NCBI GenBank assembly: GCA_027493955.1
Contig: JAOSJT010000001.1
Span: forward strand, 5,173,943 to 5,237,942
Direction: 5' to 3'
DNA: 64,000 bases
DNA from: Bacteroidia bacterium
GTDB lineage: Bacteria > Bacteroidota > Ignavibacteria > SZUA-365
Every line of letters starts with the position of its first letter. Position 1 is the stretch's first letter. The notes beneath the pieces are model-generated. The model did no database searches and was not told where the DNA came from. It saw only the letters and a program-made list of their open reading frames with translations. Shown here piece by piece: positions 45,896 through 54,138 of this stretch. Made by a program: the position numbers and the translations under genes.

Positions 45896-46330
45896 TTCGA
45901 TTTTCACTCCGCATTTCTGATCTTCACGCTCATCTTTATGCTGCTCGCATCCACAGCTTCGACGGTGTTCGCGCAGGTACCGCCGCCGCCATCGGGGAAT
46001 GGAGAGAGGATTTCGCGTTCGGATCAAATCGATACCCACAGAGGACTGTATTACCCTGGAAGCAATACGAGAGGCGAGCACTCTCCGCGATCAGGCATCA
46101 AGCAACTTCGGATGCGATATGTACGCGATGTATTATTGCGACATTCTGAAGCGCAGTGCCTTTCCGTCGATACACCACTTTAACGGCAAGACCTGGCGGA
46201 GCTGGTGGAAATTTCCGGGAACCGGAACACCACGCCTGGTCGCAATTGCCAGGACAGAGAACGAAGCCTGGATATGAGGAAGCGGCGCCAATGGCGGAAA
46301 GGCGATCATGATACATGGAAAACGATGAGT
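45896..46330 (+). pseudogene. Remnant of a propeller-like lipoprotein gene (copy 1) joined to a signal-peptide-like segment
   Basis: From about 46080 one frame reads NFGCDMYAMYYCDILKRSAF, then IHHFNGKTWRSWWKFPGTGTPR, LVAIARTENEAWI, closely matching the last ~80 codons of the copies at 46419 and 47558. Where those copies have a Cys codon (WICGSG), this copy has TGA at 46275-46277; the reading would continue GSGANGGKAIMIHGKR. Upstream, in another frame, FHSAFLIFTLIFMLLASTASTVFAQ (45900-45975) is a signal peptide not found in the other copies. The region looks like the product of a deletion or recombination followed by point mutation. The ~90 bases after it match the spacer after copy 2. Confidence 0.7.
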
Positions 46331-46418
46331 TCGTCGTAAAAGACGCACATGCAGTGGCAATCCTGATCCAGGCAAGAACTTCAAGATAGTAGAAAATCGA
46401 AATACGACGGAGTGAGAC

Positions 46419-47467
46419 ATGAGACTTGCATACGTACTTGTCATTAGCGGAGCACTCTTCTTTTGCGCCGGGTCCTGCGAGGACGATATCGTTGATGTGC
46501 CCCGGTCCGGCCCGACACCACATCGCATGATTTCACCTGGGACTTGATCATCTTCGAAGCAGCCGAGACCGGTAGATTGAAAGATATCTGCTATATCAAT
46601 GATACGTGTATCTGGGCGGTGGGATGGTTTATCTGCCGCGGCCCGCAGGGTGAGCGGCTGCTGTACAACGCCATCCGATGGGATGGAGTGGAATGGCGCA
46701 TGGAGCAGGTTCTCGATTCAATCCCGGGCTCATCTGCAGAGCAAAGTCTCAGTGAGCTGTCAACGGTGTACGGTGATCGTCCGGACAATGTATGGTTCAA
46801 CACGGGTTCCATTTTTATCCACTGGGATGGCCGCAGATTTACCACGGATGCTGGTCTTATGTATGAGTTGGATTGTTTTCTCACCGAGTGTTGGGCTGAT
46901 GGTCCGGACAATATCTGGATGGGCGGCACAGACGGTGAACTCGTGCGTTATGACGGAAAGCGTTGGAAGCGCATCAAAAACGATATCCCCGACGAGTGGG
47001 ATATTTGCGGCATGCACGGGAACGGGGATACCCTGCTGCTTGCTGCGACACAGTATGGCAGTACAGGTTGGACAGCGTTTTATCACGTCATCGGCGAGAC
47101 CGTGCGTTTCTGGCGTCAGGATTCTGTTCCCCAGGGCGTCCAGGCCGTCTGGTTCGATCATTTGAACAATGTCTACACCGACGGAGGGCGTGTGTATCAC
47201 TGGAATGGAGAGAAATGGATCAATCTTCACGCTCCGTGGGGGGGCTATGGATTCGACATAGCTGCGAGAAGTCGCTTTGACATTCTTAGTTGTGGGGGAT
47301 CAGGTACAATACGCCACTTTAACGGCAAGACCTGGAGAAGCTGGTGGAAATTTCCGGGTATCGGTACACCCTACCTGTACGCTATTACCAGGACAGAGAA
47401 CGAAGCCTGGATATGCGGAAGCGGCGCCAATGGTGGAAAGGCGATCATGATACATGGCAAGCGATGA
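46419..47467 (+). pseudogene. Propeller-like lipoprotein gene, copy 2, frameshifted
   Basis: The ATG at 46419 with GGAG upstream starts a lipoprotein signal (MRLAYVLVISGALFFCAGSC) identical to the intact copy 3. At 46500-46503 there are four C residues where copy 3 has five, so the frame shifts and stops after ~42 codons; the remaining ~310 codons are open in the shifted frame to 47467. Restored, the protein would match copy 3 over nearly its whole length, with repeated units such as DNVWFNTGSIFIHWDGRRFTT and DNIWMGGTDGELVRYDGKRW. Everything after the shift is still intact, so the loss is recent, a length-variable switch, or a sequencing error in a short C run. Confidence 0.8.
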
Positions 47468-47557
47468 GTTCGTCGTAAAAGACGCACGCTCAGTGGCAAT
47501 CCTGATCCCGGCATGAACATCAAGATAGTAGAATATCGAAATACGACGGAGTGAGAC

Positions 47558-48613
47558 ATGAGACTTGCATACGTACTTGTCATTAGCGGAGCCCTCTTCT
47601 TTTGCGCCGGGTCCTGCGAGGACGATATCGTTGATGTGCCCCCGGTCCGGCCCGACACCACATCGCATGATTTTGTCTGGGATTATACATTGATCCCATC
47701 GGACAATAACAACGGAATCTTGCACGATATTTGCTATATCAATGACACATGTATCTGGGCGGTCGGATGGTTCATACGCCGCGGGCCGCAGGGTGAGCGG
47801 CTGCTGTACAACGCCATCCGATGGGATGGAGTGGAATGGCGTATGGAGCAGGTTCTCGATTCAATCCCGGGAAGCACGGGACAGCCAAGTCCACATGAGC
47901 TGACAACCGTGTACGGTGACCGCCCGGATAATGTATGGTTCAACACGGGTTCCATTTTTATCCACTGGGATGGCCGCAGATTTACCACGGATGCAAGTCT
48001 AATGTATCAGATGAATTGTTTTCTCATGGAGTGCTGGTCGGATGGTCCGGACAATATCTGGATGGGCGGCACAGACGGTGAACTCGTGCGTTATGACGGG
48101 AAGCGCTGGAAACGCATCAAAAACGATATCCCCGACGAGTGGGATATCTGCGGCATGCACGGGAACGGGGATACCCTGCTGCTTGCCGCGACACAGTATG
48201 GCAGTACAGGTTGGACAGCGTTTTATCACGTCATCGGCGAGACCGTGCGTTTCTGGCGTCAGGATTCTGTTCCCCAGGGCGTGCAGGCTGTCTGGTTCGA
48301 TCATCTGAACAATGTCTACACCGACGGAGGGCGTGTGTATCACTGGAATGGAGAGAAATGGAACAATCTTCGGGCTCCCGGATCCGGAGGCTACGGATTC
48401 GATATGGCAGGGGTCAGCCGGTTTGACATAATGAGCTGCGGTTACTTCACGACGATACGACATTACAATGGCAAGACCTGGAGGAGTTGGTCGAGAATTC
48501 CAGGTACGGGTAATGCCGTATTAGTCGGTGTTACGAGGACGGTAAACGAAGTATGGATTTGCGGACACAGCGCCGAGGGAGGGACCGCCATCATTCTGCA
48601 TGGAAAGCGATGA
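47558..48613 (+). CDS. Propeller-like lipoprotein, intact copy 3
   Basis: 351 residues. The signal MRLAYVLVISGALFFCAGSC has a lipobox ending at Cys20, followed by EDD, so the protein is a lipoprotein. The mature part has at least six repeated units of ~45 residues with a W near the middle and a (Y/H)(W/Y)(D/N)G(K/R)xW turn: FIHWDGRRFTT, LVRYDGKRWKRI, VYHWNGEKWNNL, RHYNGKTWRSW, typical of beta-propeller proteins of the two-component-propeller or BNR type. A ligand-binding surface role is likely, no enzyme site is seen. The ribosome site GGAG is six bases from the ATG. It is the third tandem copy; unit spacing is about 1.14 kb. Confidence 0.8.
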   Translation: MRLAYVLVISGALFFCAGSCEDDIVDVPPVRPDTTSHDFVWDYTLIPSDNNNGILHDICYINDTCIWAVGWFIRRGPQGERLLYNAIRWDGVEWRMEQVLDSIPGSTGQPSPHELTTVYGDRPDNVWFNTGSIFIHWDGRRFTTDASLMYQMNCFLMECWSDGPDNIWMGGTDGELVRYDGKRWKRIKNDIPDEWDICGMHGNGDTLLLAATQYGSTGWTAFYHVIGETVRFWRQDSVPQGVQAVWFDHLNNVYTDGGRVYHWNGEKWNNLRAPGSGGYGFDMAGVSRFDIMSCGYFTTIRHYNGKTWRSWSRIPGTGNAVLVGVTRTVNEVWICGHSAEGGTAIILHGKR

Positions 48614-48886
48614 GTCCTCTGCGCATCGTTAGCGCTTGACAGGAGACAAGTTATAAGAAAGAAATATTTGTACCAGAACCTGAGGGTAATAGCATGAAAC
48701 CAGGCTGAAAAACGTATCCGCGAGGGGCAACTCGCGGATACTCAACAACAAAAGCACAACGTGAAATTACCGGGCATATTGCCTGGCCGGTGTTCCTTTG
48801 TCTACCGCTAAAGGTAGAACATGGGACGATGACGAACAAATCACCTTGAAACACCCTTTAATTTTGCACCTGAAAGGAGAATGATC
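48614..48886 (+). other. Leader region with several hairpins before a T9SS cargo gene
   Basis: Three possible stems follow one another: a perfect 11 bp stem at 48714-48724/48731-48741 (GTATCCGCGAG), an imperfect one at about 48769-48791 (ACCGGGCA...TGCCTGG), and a 6 bp stem at 48801-48806/48813-48818 (TCTACC). None has a T run. The ribosome site AAAGGAG lies eight bases before the ATG at 48887. It may be a structured leader, or the first stem may end the copy 3 transcript. Confidence 0.45.
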
Positions 48887-51800
48887 ATGAAACGCAAACT
48901 CTTGTTGCTATTGGCGCTCCTTGCGCTGACCGCACCTTCTTCTTCACACGCTCAAAAGGTCACTTACGGACCACACATTATCAACCACGGCTGGCAAATT
49001 CTTATTGACGGAGGCTGCGAATTCTGGGTTAAGCGGAAAGGGTCCGGACCACCGTACGCGCCTTTCTCTCTCCTGATAGACGACGCCGGGGGCGGGACCC
49101 ACATAGAGGCACGCTTCATCGTGGACTGGCTTATTCCGCATGATTCAACGATGTATCCCAACGATGTGGTTGGGGCGACGCTCAGGATGGAGTACTTCGG
49201 CAACAACCTGCCCGATCTTTCAATGGACATCTGGGGTTTTTCCACCCTGTCGCATCTCCTGGATCGCAATGCCGTGTTAAGCGGGATGACAGGACCTCCG
49301 CTGCTGAGTGTCGACGGCAGTGCCGGACTTGTCGAATATACCGACTTCACCGGCAATTTTCGGGATTACGTGAGTGACGCCGTCGTGGACGGGCATCTGA
49401 CCCTGGCCTTCGCTCTCCCCCACGAGGAAGTCCTCCATGACCACTTCTTCAATTTCGACAGCGTCGCGATACAGCTCACGATACATTACCAGGACTCGTT
49501 CACCGTAAAGATCACAAACGTCGTGAACAACATTGAGGACTACGATCTGGAGGCAGGCAGTCTGGTACGCGGAGATATCAACATCTTCAGTGGCTCTGTC
49601 GCTCTCTACTCGGCACTTCCCTCCTTTGAGCCCCCGTACGTCACCCGCAACTGGAGGGTCAATTACGAGCATATCGCCGAAACCTGGCACTCCAAATTTG
49701 AAGATCCCTCCCTCCCGCGCAGATTCAAGTTTCAGACTTGGGACAACGTGCCGGATAGATCCAAGGTGATATATCAAACACCTCCGTATGACGCCGTCCA
49801 ACGGGATTTTAAGGCGATGGCCAAAGAGACGTATCCCGCCCGCCACAAAGCAAGACGCGAGATCCACCATGACTACGACGGGCTGTCCATCGCGTTCAGG
49901 GATGCATGGAGAGTCGCGCAGACCTTGAACGCGGGCGTCCCCGCCGCTCAAACGATTCTTGACACGTATCTGGATCAGGTCACACCGTATGCACCCTGGA
50001 CCGACGATCAGTCCTGGGGGGTGTTTCTCAACATCGGACATGCCGATTCAAGATGTTACGGCAGTCAGTACTGGCGATACTACGAGTACGACCCGGGAAG
50101 TGACAGTTACAGTCGGAAAAACGACGCGGCACTCGAGGAGGGCGATCTGATCAGCATGGATGAAATCCTCACCGGGAAGGGATCGCACGTAACACCGGCG
50201 GGCGGAATCGAAGTACACAATCCCGCGCCCGGTGATGATCCGTTCCGAGAATATCGGCTGGAGTACAAAGATGAAGACAACACCATGGACTTCTACGGCG
50301 TCTACAAAGCACACATGCTTTCCGATAAGGAGTCGCAACCAACACGATCCGCCAATCAACGCAAGATCGACATTGACCCCCGCGGAGGGTATCATCTTGT
50401 GTACGAGAGCGCCGGAGAAATTTGGTACGTGCAGTCGGAAGACGGTGTCACCTGGTCGACGCGGGAAGAATTGATCAGCGCCTACACCCACAACGCATCG
50501 AACCCGTCGATCGCGGTTTCCGACAGCAGTATCTACATCACCTACATGGAGGGCGATAACGTCAAGCTGAAGCGTAAATACAACGGAGTGTGGACGGAGT
50601 ACTTCTTCCATGCTGAATACATGAACAACGGCGCGACGACAACACCGGTCATCGCGAGTGGCGGCACATGCTACAGCGGAGAAGGCGATATCGTGGTAAC
50701 CCTTTGGGATGATCATGATCGCATCCGATACTGCGTCATGCACTTCCGATATCAGGCGCTATGGAAGGATGATCAGGTCGAAAGCGAACTGCCCCAGACG
50801 GGGAGCGCTCCTCCTGTCTCGCCATCGGTAACCTGTGACGACATGCAAACGGAATTTACCGCGTGCTGGCGCGAAGGTACTGTGCTCAAATGCGCGGAGA
50901 TCCATGTTGGCGGTGGCACCTGCGATAGAAACAAATTCTACTCGTACACCAATACCACGTTGTTACCGGATGCAAGCTTCGCAACCGATTCCGTGGTGTT
51001 TGCGCCGTCGATCACACACAATCATGAAATGAAGGCGGTTGTCGCTTATGAAGTGAAAGTTCCTGGAATCATCTATTCCGACAGGTGGGTCAACATTCGG
51101 ACCTATGATAATACGTCCGGGACTTGGAACACCACCTTGCATCAAATACCGTATTTCGCGATGACGGGATATGGGGAACCCATTTCTCCATCGCTCGGCG
51201 CGCACGAAACGAACACCCACTGTGGCCAGGCACCCGAACCCGGTCTGCGACTCGCCTTTCACCGGAATTGGGGTGGCGGAATACGCATCGGCGTCATTGA
51301 TTGCCAGTATAGCGAGCACGATCAATTCACCAGTGGAGAGTGCTTCCCGAGTGTTGTGCCGTATGCGCCGAACGGCATGCTTCGAGAGACGTTCAGCGCA
51401 CCGTTCCAAACCGGACCATTTATGCACGCGCTGCGCACATCGAACACGCATCTGAGCAAACAAGCGACCCCGAATCTCCGATTGATTCGAGATCTTCGCG
51501 TGCGCTTTGGCGATGAAATGGCGCTGTTGGGTGTGACCGATCTGAACTTGCGGCAGGGCAACAACGTCACTCAGACCATCGGTTGGCATGCTCTGCCGGA
51601 TTCACTGGTGATCGGTGTTGATGGCGATGCGCACGAAATCCTGTACACCGAGCCGTTTACCGTCTCGAACGGCAGCAGAATTGACTATCACAGTATCGTC
51701 TACTGCAGCAATGCGCAGGCCATGCCCTCAGGCGTTTCTATCGCTGTGCAGCTTCGCAGGGCTTCCGATCGGTCACTGCTGCACAGCTTCTCAATACCGT

Positions 51801-52267
51801 TGCGTAACCTTCCTGCGGATACAGCGATGTGGACCAACTGGTCGCGCCCGCTTCCTCAGATTCCCGCAATCCCGGTGTATATTTCGCTCGGCATTGATGG
51901 TGCATTGCCGGCGGGGGCGGAAGTGTCCAATGCGAAAGTGTGGATGGAAGATCAATATATTCCGAAGTTGGCTTCGGGCGAGTCTGCTCCATCTCAGTTA
52001 CCCGGCGATTTCACACTGCATCGTAATCATCCTAACCCTTTCAATCCCGGAACCGTGATCCCGTTCTCCCTGGGTCACGACGGACACGTTCGTATGAGCG
52101 TGCATGACGTGCTGGGGCGTGAAGTCGCACTTCTGGTCAACGAAGTGCGATCTTCAGGGCGGTACGGTGAGTATTTCGATGCGGCAAATCTTCCCTCCGG
52201 GACGTACATCTGTCGCCTCGTTTTCGAAGGCACGACGCAATCGCGAAGCATGCTGCTCGTTCGGTAG
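48887..52267 (+). CDS. Large secreted protein with T9SS sorting domain
   Basis: 1126 residues from the ATG at 48887, preferred over 48881 because of ribosome site spacing. MKRKLLLLLALLALTAPSSSHAQ is the signal peptide. The N-terminal ~500 residues match nothing I recognise (FDSVAIQLTIHYQDSFTVKITNVVNN suggests a beta-sandwich). A middle part (~490-650) has sialidase/BNR-like strands: GGYHLVYESAGEIWYVQSEDGVTWSTREEL, PSIAVSDSSIYITYMEGDNVKLKRKYNGVW. The end is a type A sorting domain: LHRNHPNPFNPGTVIPFSLG, DVLGREVALLV, LPSGTYICRLVFEG, MLLVR. It should be secreted by T9SS and act on the surface or outside; the function is open. A 10 bp stem lies ~30 bases after the stop. Confidence 0.8.
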   Translation: MKRKLLLLLALLALTAPSSSHAQKVTYGPHIINHGWQILIDGGCEFWVKRKGSGPPYAPFSLLIDDAGGGTHIEARFIVDWLIPHDSTMYPNDVVGATLRMEYFGNNLPDLSMDIWGFSTLSHLLDRNAVLSGMTGPPLLSVDGSAGLVEYTDFTGNFRDYVSDAVVDGHLTLAFALPHEEVLHDHFFNFDSVAIQLTIHYQDSFTVKITNVVNNIEDYDLEAGSLVRGDINIFSGSVALYSALPSFEPPYVTRNWRVNYEHIAETWHSKFEDPSLPRRFKFQTWDNVPDRSKVIYQTPPYDAVQRDFKAMAKETYPARHKARREIHHDYDGLSIAFRDAWRVAQTLNAGVPAAQTILDTYLDQVTPYAPWTDDQSWGVFLNIGHADSRCYGSQYWRYYEYDPGSDSYSRKNDAALEEGDLISMDEILTGKGSHVTPAGGIEVHNPAPGDDPFREYRLEYKDEDNTMDFYGVYKAHMLSDKESQPTRSANQRKIDIDPRGGYHLVYESAGEIWYVQSEDGVTWSTREELISAYTHNASNPSIAVSDSSIYITYMEGDNVKLKRKYNGVWTEYFFHAEYMNNGATTTPVIASGGTCYSGEGDIVVTLWDDHDRIRYCVMHFRYQALWKDDQVESELPQTGSAPPVSPSVTCDDMQTEFTACWREGTVLKCAEIHVGGGTCDRNKFYSYTNTTLLPDASFATDSVVFAPSITHNHEMKAVVAYEVKVPGIIYSDRWVNIRTYDNTSGTWNTTLHQIPYFAMTGYGEPISPSLGAHETNTHCGQAPEPGLRLAFHRNWGGGIRIGVIDCQYSEHDQFTSGECFPSVVPYAPNGMLRETFSAPFQTGPFMHALRTSNTHLSKQATPNLRLIRDLRVRFGDEMALLGVTDLNLRQGNNVTQTIGWHALPDSLVIGVDGDAHEILYTEPFTVSNGSRIDYHSIVYCSNAQAMPSGVSIAVQLRRASDRSLLHSFSIPLRNLPADTAMWTNWSRPLPQIPAIPVYISLGIDGALPAGAEVSNAKVWMEDQYIPKLASGESAPSQLPGDFTLHRNHPNPFNPGTVIPFSLGHDGHVRMSVHDVLGREVALLVNEVRSSGRYGEYFDAANLPSGTYICRLVFEGTTQSRSMLLVR

Positions 52268-52296
52268 CGATAGTGCGCTTGAGTGTCGAATAGTCG

Positions 52297-52324
52297 AGCG
52301 CCCCGGTGTGAACGCCGGGGCGCT
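52297..52324 (+). terminator. Possible terminator stem after the T9SS cargo gene
   Basis: A perfect 10 bp stem (AGCGCCCCGG with CCGGGGCGCT) with an eight-base loop lies 30 bases past the stop at 52267. No T run follows, so termination may be inefficient or need Rho. Confidence 0.5.
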
Positions 52325-52418
52325 GTATGTGCGATAGTTGCCGCATTGCATTGCACGTCACTTGTATTCAGTGCGTCATGTTTTTCGTCAATCTCCAGTG
52401 TTTTATGAGACGCAAACC

Positions 52419-52615
52419 AGCGACCCCGCTGCTGTGGTTCAAGCGCCGGGGCTCCCAACCCGCGATTTCCGGGCGTAAGGGCGGCGGGGCGCAGAGCGCA
52501 GAGCGCTTAGCGACCTCTTCCCGAAACCGCGATGATATTGGCGACGAGTGTGTTCTTTGCGTCTTGGCGCCTTGGCGTCTTTGCGTTTCATTCCCCTTTG
52601 GCGCAGGAAGAATGA
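52419..52615 (+). repeat. Long intergenic repeat, copy 2 (~197 bp)
   Basis: Nearly identical and in the same orientation as 44981-45184, about 7.4 kb away; one seven-base unit shorter. The right flank (52616-52690) continues with CGCAAAGGCGCAAAGATGCAGAGACGCAGAG units. The surrounding ~700 bases between the cargo gene and thyX hold no gene. Confidence 0.8.
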
Positions 52616-52784
52616 AACGCAAAGGCGCAAAGATGCAGAGACGCAGAGGAGTGGTGGGGGAGGAGTGACGCAGAGGCGCAGAGGAGAATATTAAAGGGCT
52701 GATGGCGCGGAGTAATTTGCGTTTCGAACGGCGAAGTGCTGCGAGGCCGTCGGGTCTGCGGAGGGTTGTGAAGAAAGACATCTA

Positions 52785-52852
52785 TGCGTCCTGGCGCCTT
52801 GGCGTCGCTGCGTTGATTTCCCCCTGTGGCGCAGGAAGAATGAAACGCAAAG
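52785..52852 (+). repeat. Partial third copy of the long intergenic repeat
   Basis: TGCGTCCTGGCGCCTTGGCG, then GCTGCGTTGATTTCCCC and GGCGCAGGAAGAATGAAACG match the right third of the two long copies. It lies 110 bases before the thyX start. Confidence 0.7.
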
Positions 52853-52963
52853 GTGCCCCTTCGACTTCGCTCAGGGACCGCCGAAACTCGCGGGCGGTTT
52901 TCACTATCCGCAGGCCTTCCGTATCTTAAGAGTTTCCGTGTATCACGACATCACTTCATACAC

Positions 52964-53896
52964 ATGACTGAACAGTTCGAACTTCTCGACCGGCCCGGCG
53001 TGCCCGAACTCGACGCCATTCTCGGCCAACCCTTCAAAGTACTCGACGACGGCTTTGTGCGGGTCGTGGACTATATGGGCACGGATTCCTCCATCGTGCA
53101 GGCGGCGCGGGTGTCCTATGGCAAGGGCACGCGGCAGGTGCGGCAGGATCGCGGGCTTATCCGCTATCTTCTGCGGCATCACCACACCACGCCCTTCGAG
53201 ATGTGCGAAATCAAACTGCATGTGCGCGTGCCGATGGACACCTGGCGGCAGTGGATCCGTCACCGCACGGCCAATGTGAACGAGTACTCCACGCGCTACT
53301 CCATCGCCATCGACGCGGCGCAGCGCACGCGTGCTGACGAGTGGCGCTTGCAGGCGGTAAGTAACCGGCAGGGGAGCGAGGGCTTTGCCGACGAAGCGCT
53401 TGGCGGTGAATTCACCCGGCAGGAAAGCGAACTGCACGACCTTGCGCGGAACATCTACAATCAGCGCATCGAGGCCGGCATCGCCCGCGAACAGGCGCGC
53501 AAGGATCTTCCGCTCGCCACCTACACTGAAGCGTACTGGAAAGTGGATTTGCACAACCTGCTGCATTTCCTGCATCTCCGTATGGATGCGCATGCGCAAT
53601 TCGAGATCCGCGAATACTCGCGCATCATCGGGCATGAAATTGTGAGTAAATGGTGTCCGCTGGCTTGGGAGGCCTTTCTCGACTATCGCGTCAACGCGCT
53701 GGAACTCACACGCATCGACAACGACATCATCGCGGCCATCTCAGCAGGGGACAGCGAACGCGCCATCGATCTCGCCATAGCCGAGGAACTCCTCCCCCCG
53801 CGCGGCGAGGAAATCAAGCGCAACATGGAACGGGAGGAACTGGAGGAAAAACTGCGTCGTCTGGGGCTGTCGGTGCCGTGGGAGGTTGGAGTCTAG
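52964..53896 (+). CDS. thyX: FAD-dependent thymidylate synthase
   Basis: 310 residues from the ATG at 52964; an upstream extension to 52853 is encoded in repeat DNA and is not part of the family. The ThyX motif RHRTANVNEYSTRY is at residues 99-112, preceded by RYLLRHHHTTPFEMCEIKLHVRVPMDTWRQWI and followed by LPLATYTEAYWKVDLHNLLHFLHLRMDAHAQFEIREYS. It makes dTMP from dUMP using methylenetetrahydrofolate and FAD. No thyA is seen. An ~80-residue C-terminal tail with an acidic-basic helix (GEEIKRNMEREELEEKLRRL) is longer than in minimal ThyX. It converges on the Tat-exported glycosidase gene. Confidence 0.95.
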   Translation: MTEQFELLDRPGVPELDAILGQPFKVLDDGFVRVVDYMGTDSSIVQAARVSYGKGTRQVRQDRGLIRYLLRHHHTTPFEMCEIKLHVRVPMDTWRQWIRHRTANVNEYSTRYSIAIDAAQRTRADEWRLQAVSNRQGSEGFADEALGGEFTRQESELHDLARNIYNQRIEAGIAREQARKDLPLATYTEAYWKVDLHNLLHFLHLRMDAHAQFEIREYSRIIGHEIVSKWCPLAWEAFLDYRVNALELTRIDNDIIAAISAGDSERAIDLAIAEELLPPRGEEIKRNMEREELEEKLRRLGLSVPWEVGV

Positions 53897-54138
53897 GATC
53901 GTGAAAAGGTGAAAAATTGAAGGATGGTAAAAAAGTGAAAAGGAAAAAAGGTAAAAAGGTGGGGGAGGCGAAAAGGTGAAAAAGGAAAAAAGGGGAATAT
54001 CATCCCGATACGATTTATTTTTCTCCCGATACAAGATATGGTAAAGTCGTACAGTCTCTTACCTTTTCACCTTTTTCCCTTTTCACCTTTTCACCATCAC
54101 ACTATCCTATCACCGTTTCACCCTTCGCACATCACTTC
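53897..54138. repeat. Facing purine and pyrimidine repeat tracts at a convergent junction
   Basis: 53900-53998 is rich in GTGAAAAGG and GGAAAAAAGG; after ~50 bases of AT-rich DNA, 54060-54125 is rich in CCTTTTCACC. The arms are complementary in kind and lie between two convergent stop codons, as at 1461-1572. A transcript from either side could form a long imperfect hairpin. No gene is seen. Confidence 0.75.

Noticed and set aside
52268..52963. Short frames between the T9SS cargo gene and thyX
   Set aside because: All are built from the long repeat and GCGCAGAG units on either strand.
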